Part shown: piece after piece, positions 1 to 5,173 of the stretch
Position numbering within the stretch: the first letter of the stretch is position 1
Layout: each line of letters begins with the position of its first letter
Source of the DNA: Paracoccaceae bacterium
GTDB taxonomy: Bacteria > Pseudomonadota > Alphaproteobacteria > Rhodobacterales > Rhodobacteraceae
Assembly: GCA_015485375.1 (NCBI GenBank)
Contig: WFTU01000198.1
Span: forward strand, 1 to 5,358
DNA: 5,358 bases
Direction of reading: 5' to 3'
Notes under the pieces: model-generated
The model's input: only the letters and a program-made list of their open reading frames with translations
The model's database searches: none
Told to the model about the DNA's origin: nothing
Made by a program: the position numbers and the translations under genes

Positions 1-544
1 GCTCGCGTTTTTTCGTTTCGGAATATTCCCACAGCCCGACCGAGATTTCCGCCCGCCCCTCGCCTGCGCTACCAATGATTTCGGGCGACCAGCCGATGCG
101 GCGGTAAATGCGGACCATGCGGGCATCGAACACGCCGACGGAATGTTCCAGCCCGAACCGCAGGCCCATCTCGCAACCTGCGAGCATCAGGCGGGCGGCG
201 GTCTGGCCGGCATTACCGGCGTCCGGCGAGATACAGAAGCGGGTGCATTCCCAGATCAACGGGCTGGCGATATGCACGCCGTCGGTCAGGTGGGAAAAGT
301 GGTCGTTGAGCATGGTTTGGCCAATGGTCGGCAAAAACCGCATGGAACCGGCGTGGCGGCCGTTGTCGGTGCAAATGACGTAGAGCGGGTTCATGGCGTC
401 GTAGGAGTCGCGCTCCTCGCCATTTCTGTCGATGGTGACGTCCCAGCCCTGCCGCTCCTTGAACTGGCGGCGGCGGTCCTGGAACATGCCGGATTTGAGG
501 TCGGGGAAGGCGTCGAGTGCGTCTGCATAGATGTATTTGATCAT
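1..544 (-). CDS. luxI: LuxI-type acyl-homoserine-lactone synthase (C-terminus cut off by window edge)
   Basis: This enzyme makes an acyl-homoserine lactone signal from S-adenosylmethionine and an acyl-ACP in the cytoplasm. I translated it by hand from the ATG at 544-542; 181 residues are visible, and the family is usually about 200-215 long, so some 20-30 residues lie beyond the edge. The invariant LuxI residues are present: Arg24, Phe28 and Trp34 (in the stretch QFKERQGWDV), Asp46 and Asp49 (RDSYDAMNPLYV), Arg69 (SMRFLPT), and Glu99 and Arg102 (LIWECTRF). The C-terminal half keeps the acetyltransferase-like fold (AARLMLAGCEMG, then VRIYRRIGW). The start is supported by an AAAGGG ribosome binding site 6 nt upstream, which is itself inside a hairpin. 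The gene lies 90 bp downstream of luxR on the same strand and is probably co-transcribed with it. Phe139 appears to sit where 3-oxo-AHL synthases tend to carry Thr, so the product may not be a 3-oxo-AHL; this is a weak inference from a remembered alignment. Family assignment is very secure; acyl chain length is unknown. Confidence 0.96.
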   Translation of the reverse strand, partial: MIKYIYADALDAFPDLKSGMFQDRRRQFKERQGWDVTIDRNGEERDSYDAMNPLYVICTDNGRHAGSMRFLPTIGQTMLNDHFSHLTDGVHIASPLIWECTRFCISPDAGNAGQTAARLMLAGCEMGLRFGLEHSVGVFDARMVRIYRRIGWSPEIIGSAGEGRAEISVGLWEYSETKKRE

Positions 545-550
545 GGTTAA

Positions 551-572
551 CCCTTTCGCTTGATACGAAGGG
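551..572 (-). promoter_or_regulatory. Hairpin masking the luxI ribosome binding site
   Basis: In the luxI transcript, CCCUUCG (572-566) can pair with CGAAAGGG (558-551), giving 7 base pairs with one bulged A (556) and a 7-nt loop (565-559). The 3' arm contains the AAAGGG Shine-Dalgarno sequence, which ends 6 nt before the luxI ATG. A folded stem would therefore block ribosome entry. An 8-bp palindrome, GGTTAACC (545-552), sits between this element and the start codon. The base pairing is seen directly; the regulatory role is inferred. As DNA, the same imperfect dyad could instead be a protein operator, although it does not fit the usual lux-box spacing. Confidence 0.45.
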
Positions 573-634
573 CAATAGCGGGGGAATGTGAACAAAGGTC
601 GAGCGGGCGCAGCTATCGCGGACCGCGCAACGCC

Positions 635-1348
635 CTACAGAACCACTACCCCGCGCGAGATCGCCAATGCGACGGCGTGGGTGGTGTTGGCCGCGCCGAG
701 TTTGTAGCGGGCCGAGTCGATGTAGACGCGCAGGGTGTGTTCGGATATCTGCATTTTCTCGGCAATCCGGCTGCGGGCCTCTCCCATGCCGAGGTAGGCG
801 ATGGCATCACGTTCGCGCGGGGACAGCTCGCGCGTATGCTGCTCCTTGCCGATATTGTGGATCTGGTTGGAACGCTCGTGGACATAGTGCGACAGCAGCA
901 GGAAATCGCGGGCGTGTTCGCGGGTGTATTTGCTCCATTTGTCGTCATCGGCGGTCTTGTTCACGGTGAACAGGGCAAATTGCCCGTTGGGGCCGCGGAT
1001 CGGCAGGGAATAGCCCTGATTGCCGAGGCCGGCGCCGATGGCCTCGCCCAGAAAGGCGCGGCTGGCGGCGTTGCTCCAGTCGAGGCGCTTCCAGTCCATC
1101 GGGTGGAAACGTTTGACTGCGCCGAGGACCACGGGATCAAGGCGGGTGTAGTTTTCGGCGAGATAGTGGTCGACCCATTCGGGGGCGTAGGTCAGCGCGC
1201 CGAATTGTTCTCCGGTGCCGCTGACGGAGTGATAGACGACATGCTCGGTGTCATAAACATCGCGGATATGTTCGATGAGAGACTGGAGGTCATCCAGGGA
1301 CTCCGTTGTCTGCAAGCGTTCCAGAAAGATCTCTACTTTGGTACTCAT
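635..1348 (-). CDS. luxR: LuxR-family quorum-sensing transcriptional regulator
   Basis: This is a 237-residue cytoplasmic transcription factor expected to bind the acyl-homoserine lactone made by the adjacent LuxI. Residues about 15-160 form the autoinducer-binding domain, with the conserved ligand-pocket residues Trp58, Tyr62, Asp71, Pro72 and Trp86, each one position later than in TraR. Residues about 173-235 form the GerE-type helix-turn-helix: LSPRERDAIAYLGMG contains the conserved Glu179 and Gly189, and SRIAEKMQISEHTLRVYI is the DNA-binding helix pair. Length and domain order are normal for the family, so it looks intact. The ATG at 1348-1346 has a modest GGAAG motif just upstream and gives a normal N-terminus; a later start would cut into the ligand domain. 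Its first 59 bp overlap the 3' end of the small gene at 1290-1505 in another frame, which suggests translational coupling. luxI follows 90 bp downstream. I could not find a convincing lux box upstream of either gene. Confidence 0.96.
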   Translation of the reverse strand: MSTKVEIFLERLQTTESLDDLQSLIEHIRDVYDTEHVVYHSVSGTGEQFGALTYAPEWVDHYLAENYTRLDPVVLGAVKRFHPMDWKRLDWSNAASRAFLGEAIGAGLGNQGYSLPIRGPNGQFALFTVNKTADDDKWSKYTREHARDFLLLSHYVHERSNQIHNIGKEQHTRELSPRERDAIAYLGMGEARSRIAEKMQISEHTLRVYIDSARYKLGAANTTHAVALAISRGVVVL

Positions 1349-1505
1349 CAGCTTCCAGAAGGTTCTGGCCGGCCTCGATCGCGCGCAATTCGGTTGCGGC
1401 GACGAGGATGGCGTCGTCCAGATGTTCGGCCAGTTCGGGCATCGCCTGTTTTGTGGCGAATTTCCGGAGGTCTGTCAGAACATCAATCATCCAGTCGTTG
1501 GTCAT
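1290..1505 (-). CDS. Small hypothetical protein overlapping luxR
   Basis: A 71-residue open frame lies immediately upstream of luxR on the same strand and overlaps its start by 59 bp. The first 45 or so residues (beginning MTNDWMIDVLTDLRKFA, then MPELAEHLDDAILVAATEL) look like two amphipathic helices with regular leucine and alanine spacing, a composition typical of a real small protein. The tail after about residue 50, which lies in the overlap, looks low in constraint. There is no signal peptide, membrane segment or cysteine. The ATG at 1505-1503 has only a weak GGGTG ribosome-binding motif; Met6 is an alternative start. I have an impression that similar small proteins occur beside luxR in other roseobacters but cannot confirm it. 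Its position as first gene of the lux cluster suggests a role in, or translational coupling to, luxR expression. The function is unknown. Confidence 0.68.
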   Translation of the reverse strand: MTNDWMIDVLTDLRKFATKQAMPELAEHLDDAILVAATELRAIEAGQNLLEADEYQSRDLSGTLADNGVPG

Positions 1506-1573
1506 AGCTACACCCGTATAGGTTGAATAGTCAATACATAAAATAACCTTTACGCTAAATGCGGTCTTTTGCT

Positions 1574-1606
1574 ACTCCCCAATTCACACTCCCCATTTAT
1601 GGGGAG
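1574..1606. repeat. Palindromic (REP-like) intergenic repeat
   Basis: The octamer ACTCCCCA occurs twice, at 1574-1581 and 1588-1595, 14 bp apart. The second copy starts a perfect palindrome, with arms CTCCCCAT (1589-1596) and ATGGGGAG (1599-1606) around a 2-bp centre. The first copy could compete for the same right arm. No T-tract follows on either strand, so it does not look like a standard terminator. G-rich palindromes of this kind are common dispersed elements in alphaproteobacterial intergenic DNA; membership of a dispersed family here is inferred. Confidence 0.5.
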
Positions 1607-1643
1607 GGAGCGGGGCGCAAGTGTCGGAAATCATGTAGTCGGC

Positions 1644-1682
1644 AACAAAAGCGGCCCGCGCCAGTGGGACGCGGGCCGCTTT
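1644..1682 (-). terminator. Rho-independent terminator of ccrA
   Basis: An inverted repeat pairs 1650-1660 (AGCGGCCCGCG) with 1670-1680 (CGCGGGCCGCT), 11 perfect base pairs around a 9-nt loop, extendable to 13 with flanking A-T pairs. On the minus strand the stem is followed by TTTTGTT (1650-1644). It starts about 28 bp after the ccrA stop codon, in the right orientation to end that transcript and insulate the lux genes downstream. On the plus strand only three T residues follow, so it acts mainly in the minus direction. Confidence 0.88.
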
Positions 1683-1709
1683 GCGAATTGCGAATCGACG
1701 TTTGGGAGG

Positions 1710-2990
1710 TCAGGTGTTGCCTGCCTCCAGCACGTCTTCGAGAGTGCGCAGGCCGGTGGTCGGGGCCGAAACCAGCACCGCCATGTTGCCCGGTTTGTGC
1801 TCGTTGGCGAGCATTTTCATGTGCGCGGCCGGAATGTCGGCCCAGGGAAACACCTCGGACATCGAAGGATCAAGGCGGCGTTCGACCATCAACTGGTTGG
1901 CGGCGCTGGCCTGTTTCAGGTTGGCGAAGTGGCTGCCCTGCACGCGCTTCTGGTGCATCCACAGGTAACGGGCATCCATGGTCAGGTTGTAGCCGGTGGT
2001 GCCGGCACAGATCACGACCATTCCGCCCTTTTTGCAGACAAAAACCGAGACGGGGAAGGTGGCCTGCCCGGGGTGCTCGAATACCAGATCGACGTTGTTG
2101 CCCTTACCGGTGATATCCCAGATGGCCTTGCCGAATTTGCGGGTTTCGGTGAACCAGTCCTTGTATTCCCTGGTGTTGACCGTCGGCATCTCGCCCCAGC
2201 AATTGAAGTCCTTGCGGTTGATGACGCCCTTGGCGCCGAGGCCGAGAACGAAGTCGCGCTTGTCCTCGTCCGAGATCACGCCGATGGCGTTGGCGCCTGC
2301 GGTATTGATAAGCTGGATCGCGAAGGAGCCGAGCCCGCCCGAGGCGCCCCAGACCAGCACATTCTGGCCCGGTTTCAGCGTGTGCGGGCGATGGCCGAAC
2401 AGCATGCGGTAGGCGGTGGCGAGAGTCAGTGTGTAGCAGGCGCTTTCTTCCCACGTCAGGTGCTGCGGGCGGCGCATGAGCTGTTGGGCCTGCACACGGG
2501 TGAACTGCGCGAAGGAGCCGTCAGGGGTTTCATAGCCCCAGATGCGTTGGCTGGGCGAGAACATCGGGTCGCCGCCGTTGCATTCCTCGTCGTCGCCGTC
2601 GTCCTGGTTGCAGTGGATCACCACCTCGTCCCCGACTTTCCAGCGTTTGACCTTGTCCCCGACTTTCCAGACGATGCCGGAGGCGTCGGAGCCTGCGATA
2701 TGGAACGGGGAATCGTGGTAGTCGAACGGAGAGACCGGCGTGCCGAGTGCCGCCCAGACGCCATTGTAGTTGACGCCGGCCGCCATCACCAGAACCAGCA
2801 CTTCGTGGCTGTCGATCTCGTGCGTATCGACGACCTCGACCTGCATGGCGGTGTCGGGGTTGCCGTGGCGATCGCGGCGGATGGACCATGCATACATCTT
2901 CTTGGGGACATAGCCCATTGGCGGGATTTCCCCGATTTCATACAGGTCCTTTTCCGGTGCGTCGTAGGCGGGGGCGTCAAGAGGGGCCAT
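1710..2990 (-). CDS. ccrA: Crotonyl-CoA carboxylase/reductase
   Basis: This enzyme carries out the NADPH-dependent reductive carboxylation of crotonyl-CoA to (2S)-ethylmalonyl-CoA, the hallmark step of the ethylmalonyl-CoA pathway for acetyl-CoA assimilation. At 426 residues it is full length and belongs to the zinc-independent medium-chain dehydrogenase/reductase family. The N-terminus (AYDAPEKDLYEIGEIPPMG) matches the start typical of Rhodobacteraceae orthologues. Visible landmarks are AAGVNYNGVW (70-79, including the CO2-pocket Asn), IAGSDASGIVW (98-108), the acidic and cysteine-containing loop CNQDDGDDEECNGGDPMFSP (127-146), RIWGYETPDGSF (149-160, where Tyr153-Glu154 probably match the Phe-Glu pair of the CO2 pocket), the NADPH-binding GASGGLG (215-221), and GSHFAN (352-357, His354 being the probable pocket His). 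GGGAGAG lies 5 nt before the ATG, a strong ribosome binding site. A terminator follows the gene, and a TATAAT box lies about 60 bp upstream. Specificity for crotonyl-CoA over longer enoyl-CoAs is inferred from overall similarity. Confidence 0.98.
   Translation of the reverse strand: MAPLDAPAYDAPEKDLYEIGEIPPMGYVPKKMYAWSIRRDRHGNPDTAMQVEVVDTHEIDSHEVLVLVMAAGVNYNGVWAALGTPVSPFDYHDSPFHIAGSDASGIVWKVGDKVKRWKVGDEVVIHCNQDDGDDEECNGGDPMFSPSQRIWGYETPDGSFAQFTRVQAQQLMRRPQHLTWEESACYTLTLATAYRMLFGHRPHTLKPGQNVLVWGASGGLGSFAIQLINTAGANAIGVISDEDKRDFVLGLGAKGVINRKDFNCWGEMPTVNTREYKDWFTETRKFGKAIWDITGKGNNVDLVFEHPGQATFPVSVFVCKKGGMVVICAGTTGYNLTMDARYLWMHQKRVQGSHFANLKQASAANQLMVERRLDPSMSEVFPWADIPAAHMKMLANEHKPGNMAVLVSAPTTGLRTLEDVLEAGNT
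2628..2670 (-). repeat. Short direct repeat inside ccrA
   Basis: The same 16 bases (GTCCCCGACTTTCCAG on the plus strand) occur at 2628-2643 and 2655-2670, exactly 27 bp apart. They encode two copies of WKVGD nine codons apart (residues 108-112 and 117-121). The R. sphaeroides protein, from memory, has WAVGD at the first site, so the perfect identity here may come from local slippage or conversion. The reading frame is unaffected. Confidence 0.7.
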
Positions 2991-3052
2991 GGAGTCTCTC
3001 CCAAGTTAGGCGCGCAAGATAGTTGCGTGTAAAGTTCAGATTACGTCATTAC

Positions 3053-3113
3053 ATTATAAGAAACGCTGTGCAACATCTATTTTGTGCATTGCAGCGGAAA
3101 TATTCTTGCAAAA
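3053..3113 (-). promoter_or_regulatory. Promoter and TTGCA-motif cluster upstream of ccrA
   Basis: On the minus strand a perfect TATAAT hexamer (3058-3053) lies about 60 bp before the ccrA start, which would leave a leader of roughly 55 nt. No good -35 hexamer sits 16-18 bp upstream, which is typical of an activator-dependent promoter. Within the next 55 bp upstream are four TGCA-centred words: ATGTTGCA (3076-3069), TGCA (3088-3085), TGCA (3093-3090) and TTTTGCAA (3113-3106). The first word recurs upstream of the ethylmalonyl-CoA mutase gene. The TTTGCAAA-like form resembles sites of ScfR/RamB/PccR-type acyl-CoA-responsive regulators; that assignment is inference. The 132-bp spacer shows no terminator for the upstream acyltransferase gene, so read-through into ccrA is possible. 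Confidence 0.5.
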
Positions 3114-3122
3114 TAAGCTGTA

Positions 3123-4523
3123 TTATTGGTTTATTATGTCTCGATCTGCAAAATGATGCACAATCGCGTTGGCATAATAGGAAACAACCGCCTGATTCTC
3201 GGGATTGATTGCAAACATGCCGCCGGTTTCCTGCACCAGATGCCGAAGGGTTAGCATACGTAGCCCGACCTCTACCGCATAATCCGCGTCGGCGCGGGGA
3301 ATATGGCTGTAGATGCCGCGCTCCGCCAGTTCCTGCCAGTGGCGGTTGCAGCGGGCCTTGATCTCCAGCATGGAGAGCGGGGCGTCGGCTTCCAGCAATA
3401 CTCTGGAGACCAGCGACACCGGCAATACCGGCACGACTTTGGCGATTTCACCGATCAGCCGCTCACCCAGATCGGCGGTCACCGACTTCATATCTTCGAC
3501 ATCCTCGGAGGCTATGAATTCCTTCAATGACACCGGCTCGCCAAAGCTGACGCAGGCGTAGCCGAAACGGTAGAAGCGGCCGGTCAGGCGCAGCCATATC
3601 TGTTTGAGGGTGAACCCCGCGAATACAAGCGGCTGAAACCGGAAGCGCCTTTTGCCGTCCTCGCGGGCCGAAGTCAGCACACGGTCCTCAAGCACACGGT
3701 CGTAGTTCAGGCCAACGGGGATGAACACGACATCGCGCGAGGTTTCGGGGTCGAAATCGCCAAGGATATAGCTGAGCAACCCCAGCTTCGGCTCGCCGAG
3801 TGTACCGTCACGGCTCAACCCGCCCTCCGGAAAAATCGCCTGCGTAACGCCGCCCTGCGTGGCCAGTTGCACATAGCGGGCCAGCACGCGGCGATAGAGC
3901 GGGTTGCGGGATTTGCGGCGGATAAAATAGGCACCCATCGCGCGGATCAGCTGTTGCAGCGGCCAGACGCGCGCCCATTCACCGACCGCATAGGACAGGG
4001 CCGAACGCTCCGCGACCAGAAAGGTAACCAGCACATAGTCCATGTTGGAACGGTGGTTCATCACAAACACCACGGTCGAATCGGGATCCACATTTCGCAG
4101 CGCTTCGTCATCCATAAAGCCGAGCCGGACGCGGTAAAAGGCGTTGGAAATGAAACGCGAGACACGAATGGCAAAACCGAAATAGGTCGCGGCGGAAAAG
4201 GACGGGACGATTTCATGCGCATAGCGTTCGGCGGTTTTACGGGCGATTTCCTCGGGGATTTCCTCGGTCCGGGCGTGTTCGATCACCGCTTCCATTACCG
4301 CCGGATCGTTGATCAGCCGGTCGATCATCACCTTGCGGCGGGTCAGCTTGAAAGGCTGGATATGGAGTTGCAGCCGGTCGTTCAGGCGTTCGACAACCTT
4401 GTTCAGGCGGCGACGCAGATACCAGCGGACCGAGGGCATCAACAACCGGTCGAGAATAGCCACCGCTGCCAGAATGACCAGAAGCGCCAGCAGCCAGAAT
4501 GGTATTTCGACCGGATTATTCAT
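3123..4523 (-). CDS. PlsB-like glycerol-3-phosphate/lysophospholipid acyltransferase
   Basis: This 466-residue inner-membrane-associated enzyme probably transfers an acyl chain to glycerol-3-phosphate or a related lysolipid in phospholipid synthesis. Residues about 8-28 form one hydrophobic N-terminal segment (FWLLALLVILAAVAIL). All four acyltransferase blocks are present in order: NHRSNMD (156-162, catalytic His157 and Asp162), GAYFIRR (197-203), FPEGGLSR (231-238) and IPVGLNYD (268-275). The C-terminal stretch ending VSYYANAIVHHF resembles the end of PlsB proteins, favouring the PlsB family over PlsC. At 466 residues it is far shorter than E. coli PlsB (about 800) and lacks its long N-terminal part. 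No Shine-Dalgarno sequence is evident before the ATG at 4523-4521, and no alternative start exists upstream because an in-frame TAA lies close by. It lies between two ethylmalonyl-CoA pathway genes, an arrangement I recall from other Rhodobacteraceae. The acyl donor and exact acceptor cannot be told from the sequence. Confidence 0.88.
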   Translation of the reverse strand: MNNPVEIPFWLLALLVILAAVAILDRLLMPSVRWYLRRRLNKVVERLNDRLQLHIQPFKLTRRKVMIDRLINDPAVMEAVIEHARTEEIPEEIARKTAERYAHEIVPSFSAATYFGFAIRVSRFISNAFYRVRLGFMDDEALRNVDPDSTVVFVMNHRSNMDYVLVTFLVAERSALSYAVGEWARVWPLQQLIRAMGAYFIRRKSRNPLYRRVLARYVQLATQGGVTQAIFPEGGLSRDGTLGEPKLGLLSYILGDFDPETSRDVVFIPVGLNYDRVLEDRVLTSAREDGKRRFRFQPLVFAGFTLKQIWLRLTGRFYRFGYACVSFGEPVSLKEFIASEDVEDMKSVTADLGERLIGEIAKVVPVLPVSLVSRVLLEADAPLSMLEIKARCNRHWQELAERGIYSHIPRADADYAVEVGLRMLTLRHLVQETGGMFAINPENQAVVSYYANAIVHHFADRDIINQ

Positions 4524-4683
4524 TGCGGCAGAGTTGCAGGAAATCCGGTGCAGGTCCAGTTATTCGACGATCATCAAAAAAAAGCCACATTCGGGAATTA
4601 CAAAATTGCCCAGTGAAACTACCCGCCCGAAGTGCGTCCGGAACGCATCGAGGGTGCGCAACAGTTATAATTAGGAGAATAAG
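4524..4683. other. Divergent intergenic region between acyltransferase and secreted-protein genes
   Basis: This 160-bp spacer must hold the promoters of two divergent genes. It contains an A8 run (4576-4583), an imperfect dyad GGGAATT/AATTGCCC (4593-4611), and a strong AGGAG ribosome binding site (4673-4677) for the plus-strand gene. A perfect TATAAT at 4666-4671 is too close to the start codon to act as a normal -10 box with that ribosome binding site. I found no convincing -35/-10 pair for either gene and no RNA gene. Confidence 0.4.
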
Positions 4684-5025
4684 ATGACGCTTGCTTTCAA
4701 GAACGCGGTTACCGGACTGGTAGCCATTGTATTTCTGGTAATTTCGGTTGCCACACCGGCCTCTGCCGCCGATCGCCGTGTGCGGATTATCAACAACACC
4801 GGTTACACGATTGTCGAGTTTTATGGCTCGAACAAAGGCACCGACAGCTGGCAGGAAGATATTCTGGGCTATGACGTGATCGGGCCGTATTCTTCGATGA
4901 TAATCGATTTCGACGATGGCACCGGCTACTGCATTTTCGACTTCAAGGCTGTTTTCAATGATGGCGAGGCGCTGACCGATTTCGGCATCAACATCTGCGA
5001 GATTGCCACGTTTACCTATAATTAG
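4684..5025 (+). CDS. Small secreted protein of unknown function
   Basis: A 113-residue protein with a clear Sec signal peptide: a short N-region with Lys6, a hydrophobic core at about 8-22 (AVTGLVAIVFLVISV) and an Ala-Ser-Ala motif predicting cleavage after residue 28. The mature protein is about 85 residues, acidic, and rich in alternating hydrophobic/polar strands (RRVRIINNTGYTIVEFYGSN, then MIIDFDDGTGYCIFDFKAVF), suggesting a small beta-sandwich exported to the periplasm or outside. It has just two cysteines, Cys83 and Cys105, that could form one disulfide. The pattern N-T-G-Y-T-I with a later D-D-G-x-G-Y-C-x-x-D-F looks like a widespread family of short secreted proteins of alphaproteobacteria, which I recognise only as uncharacterised. 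The ATG at 4684 is fixed by an AGGAG motif 6 nt upstream, and a strong terminator follows, so it is a single-gene transcription unit. No lipobox, membrane anchor or catalytic motif is visible. Confidence 0.88.
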   Translation: MTLAFKNAVTGLVAIVFLVISVATPASAADRRVRIINNTGYTIVEFYGSNKGTDSWQEDILGYDVIGPYSSMIIDFDDGTGYCIFDFKAVFNDGEALTDFGINICEIATFTYN

Positions 5026-5050
5026 GTTTCGTAAACAGGATTGCGTAGGG

Positions 5051-5075
5051 AGGCGGCCTTCGGGCCGTCTTTTTT
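5051..5075 (+). terminator. Rho-independent terminator with UUCG tetraloop
   Basis: AGGCGGCC (5051-5058) pairs with GGCCGTCT (5063-5070) as an 8-bp stem including one G-U pair, closed by a C(UUCG)G tetraloop and followed by six T residues (5070-5075). It begins 25 bp after the stop codon of the secreted-protein gene and should end that transcript before the ethylmalonyl-CoA mutase promoter. Confidence 0.95.
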
Positions 5076-5131
5076 GTGCGCAATAATATGTCGGTTGTTT
5101 TTGCCCTTGCGTAATTATATTTGCCGGTTAG

Positions 5132-5156
5132 ATTGCATGTTGCAACGCAATATAAC
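5132..5156 (+). promoter_or_regulatory. Promoter/operator region of ethylmalonyl-CoA mutase gene
   Basis: A TATAAC -10-like hexamer (5151-5156) lies 17 bp before the mutase start codon. Directly upstream is a 20-bp imperfect dyad bounded by ATTGC (5132-5136) and GCAAT (5147-5151), with the 8-bp palindrome GTTGCAAC (5139-5146) inside it. TTGCA repeats at 7-bp spacing (5133 and 5140). The word ATGTTGCA (5137-5144) is shared with the ccrA upstream region. No good -35 hexamer is present, as expected for a regulated promoter. The motifs are seen directly; the binding of an acyl-CoA-responsive regulator is inference. Confidence 0.5.
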
Positions 5157-5173
5157 TGTCGCAAGAGGCCAAG

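Noticed and set aside
545..634. Lux box upstream of luxI
   Set aside because: I searched both strands for a CT-N12-AG type dyad and found none. The only dyad (551-572) has the wrong spacing and better fits an RNA hairpin over the ribosome binding site.
560..1507. Long plus-strand open frame of 315 codons
   Set aside because: It is antisense to luxR and the small upstream gene, whose proteins show clear family motifs. Its own translation has no recognisable domain and arises from G+C-rich codon bias.
1505..1534. TTGACT/TAGCTA promoter-like pair (minus strand) before the small lux-cluster gene
   Set aside because: The -10-like hexamer would overlap the ATG, placing transcription start inside the gene. 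It would only work if translation began at Met6, for which there is no ribosome binding site.
1569..3032. Plus-strand open frame of 487 codons
   Set aside because: It runs opposite the whole of ccrA, across a terminator hairpin and a palindrome, and has no family resemblance. It is a mirror frame of a highly conserved gene.
3867..4616. Plus-strand open frame of 249 codons
   Set aside because: It is antisense to the acyltransferase, is histidine- and glycine-rich in a way typical of mirror frames, and has no ribosome binding site.
4666..4671. Perfect TATAAT just before the secreted-protein gene
   Set aside because: Transcription would start at about 4678, after the AGGAG ribosome binding site and only some 6 nt before the ATG, and there is no -35 box. 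The strong ribosome binding site would then be useless, so this is probably chance in an A+T-rich spacer.
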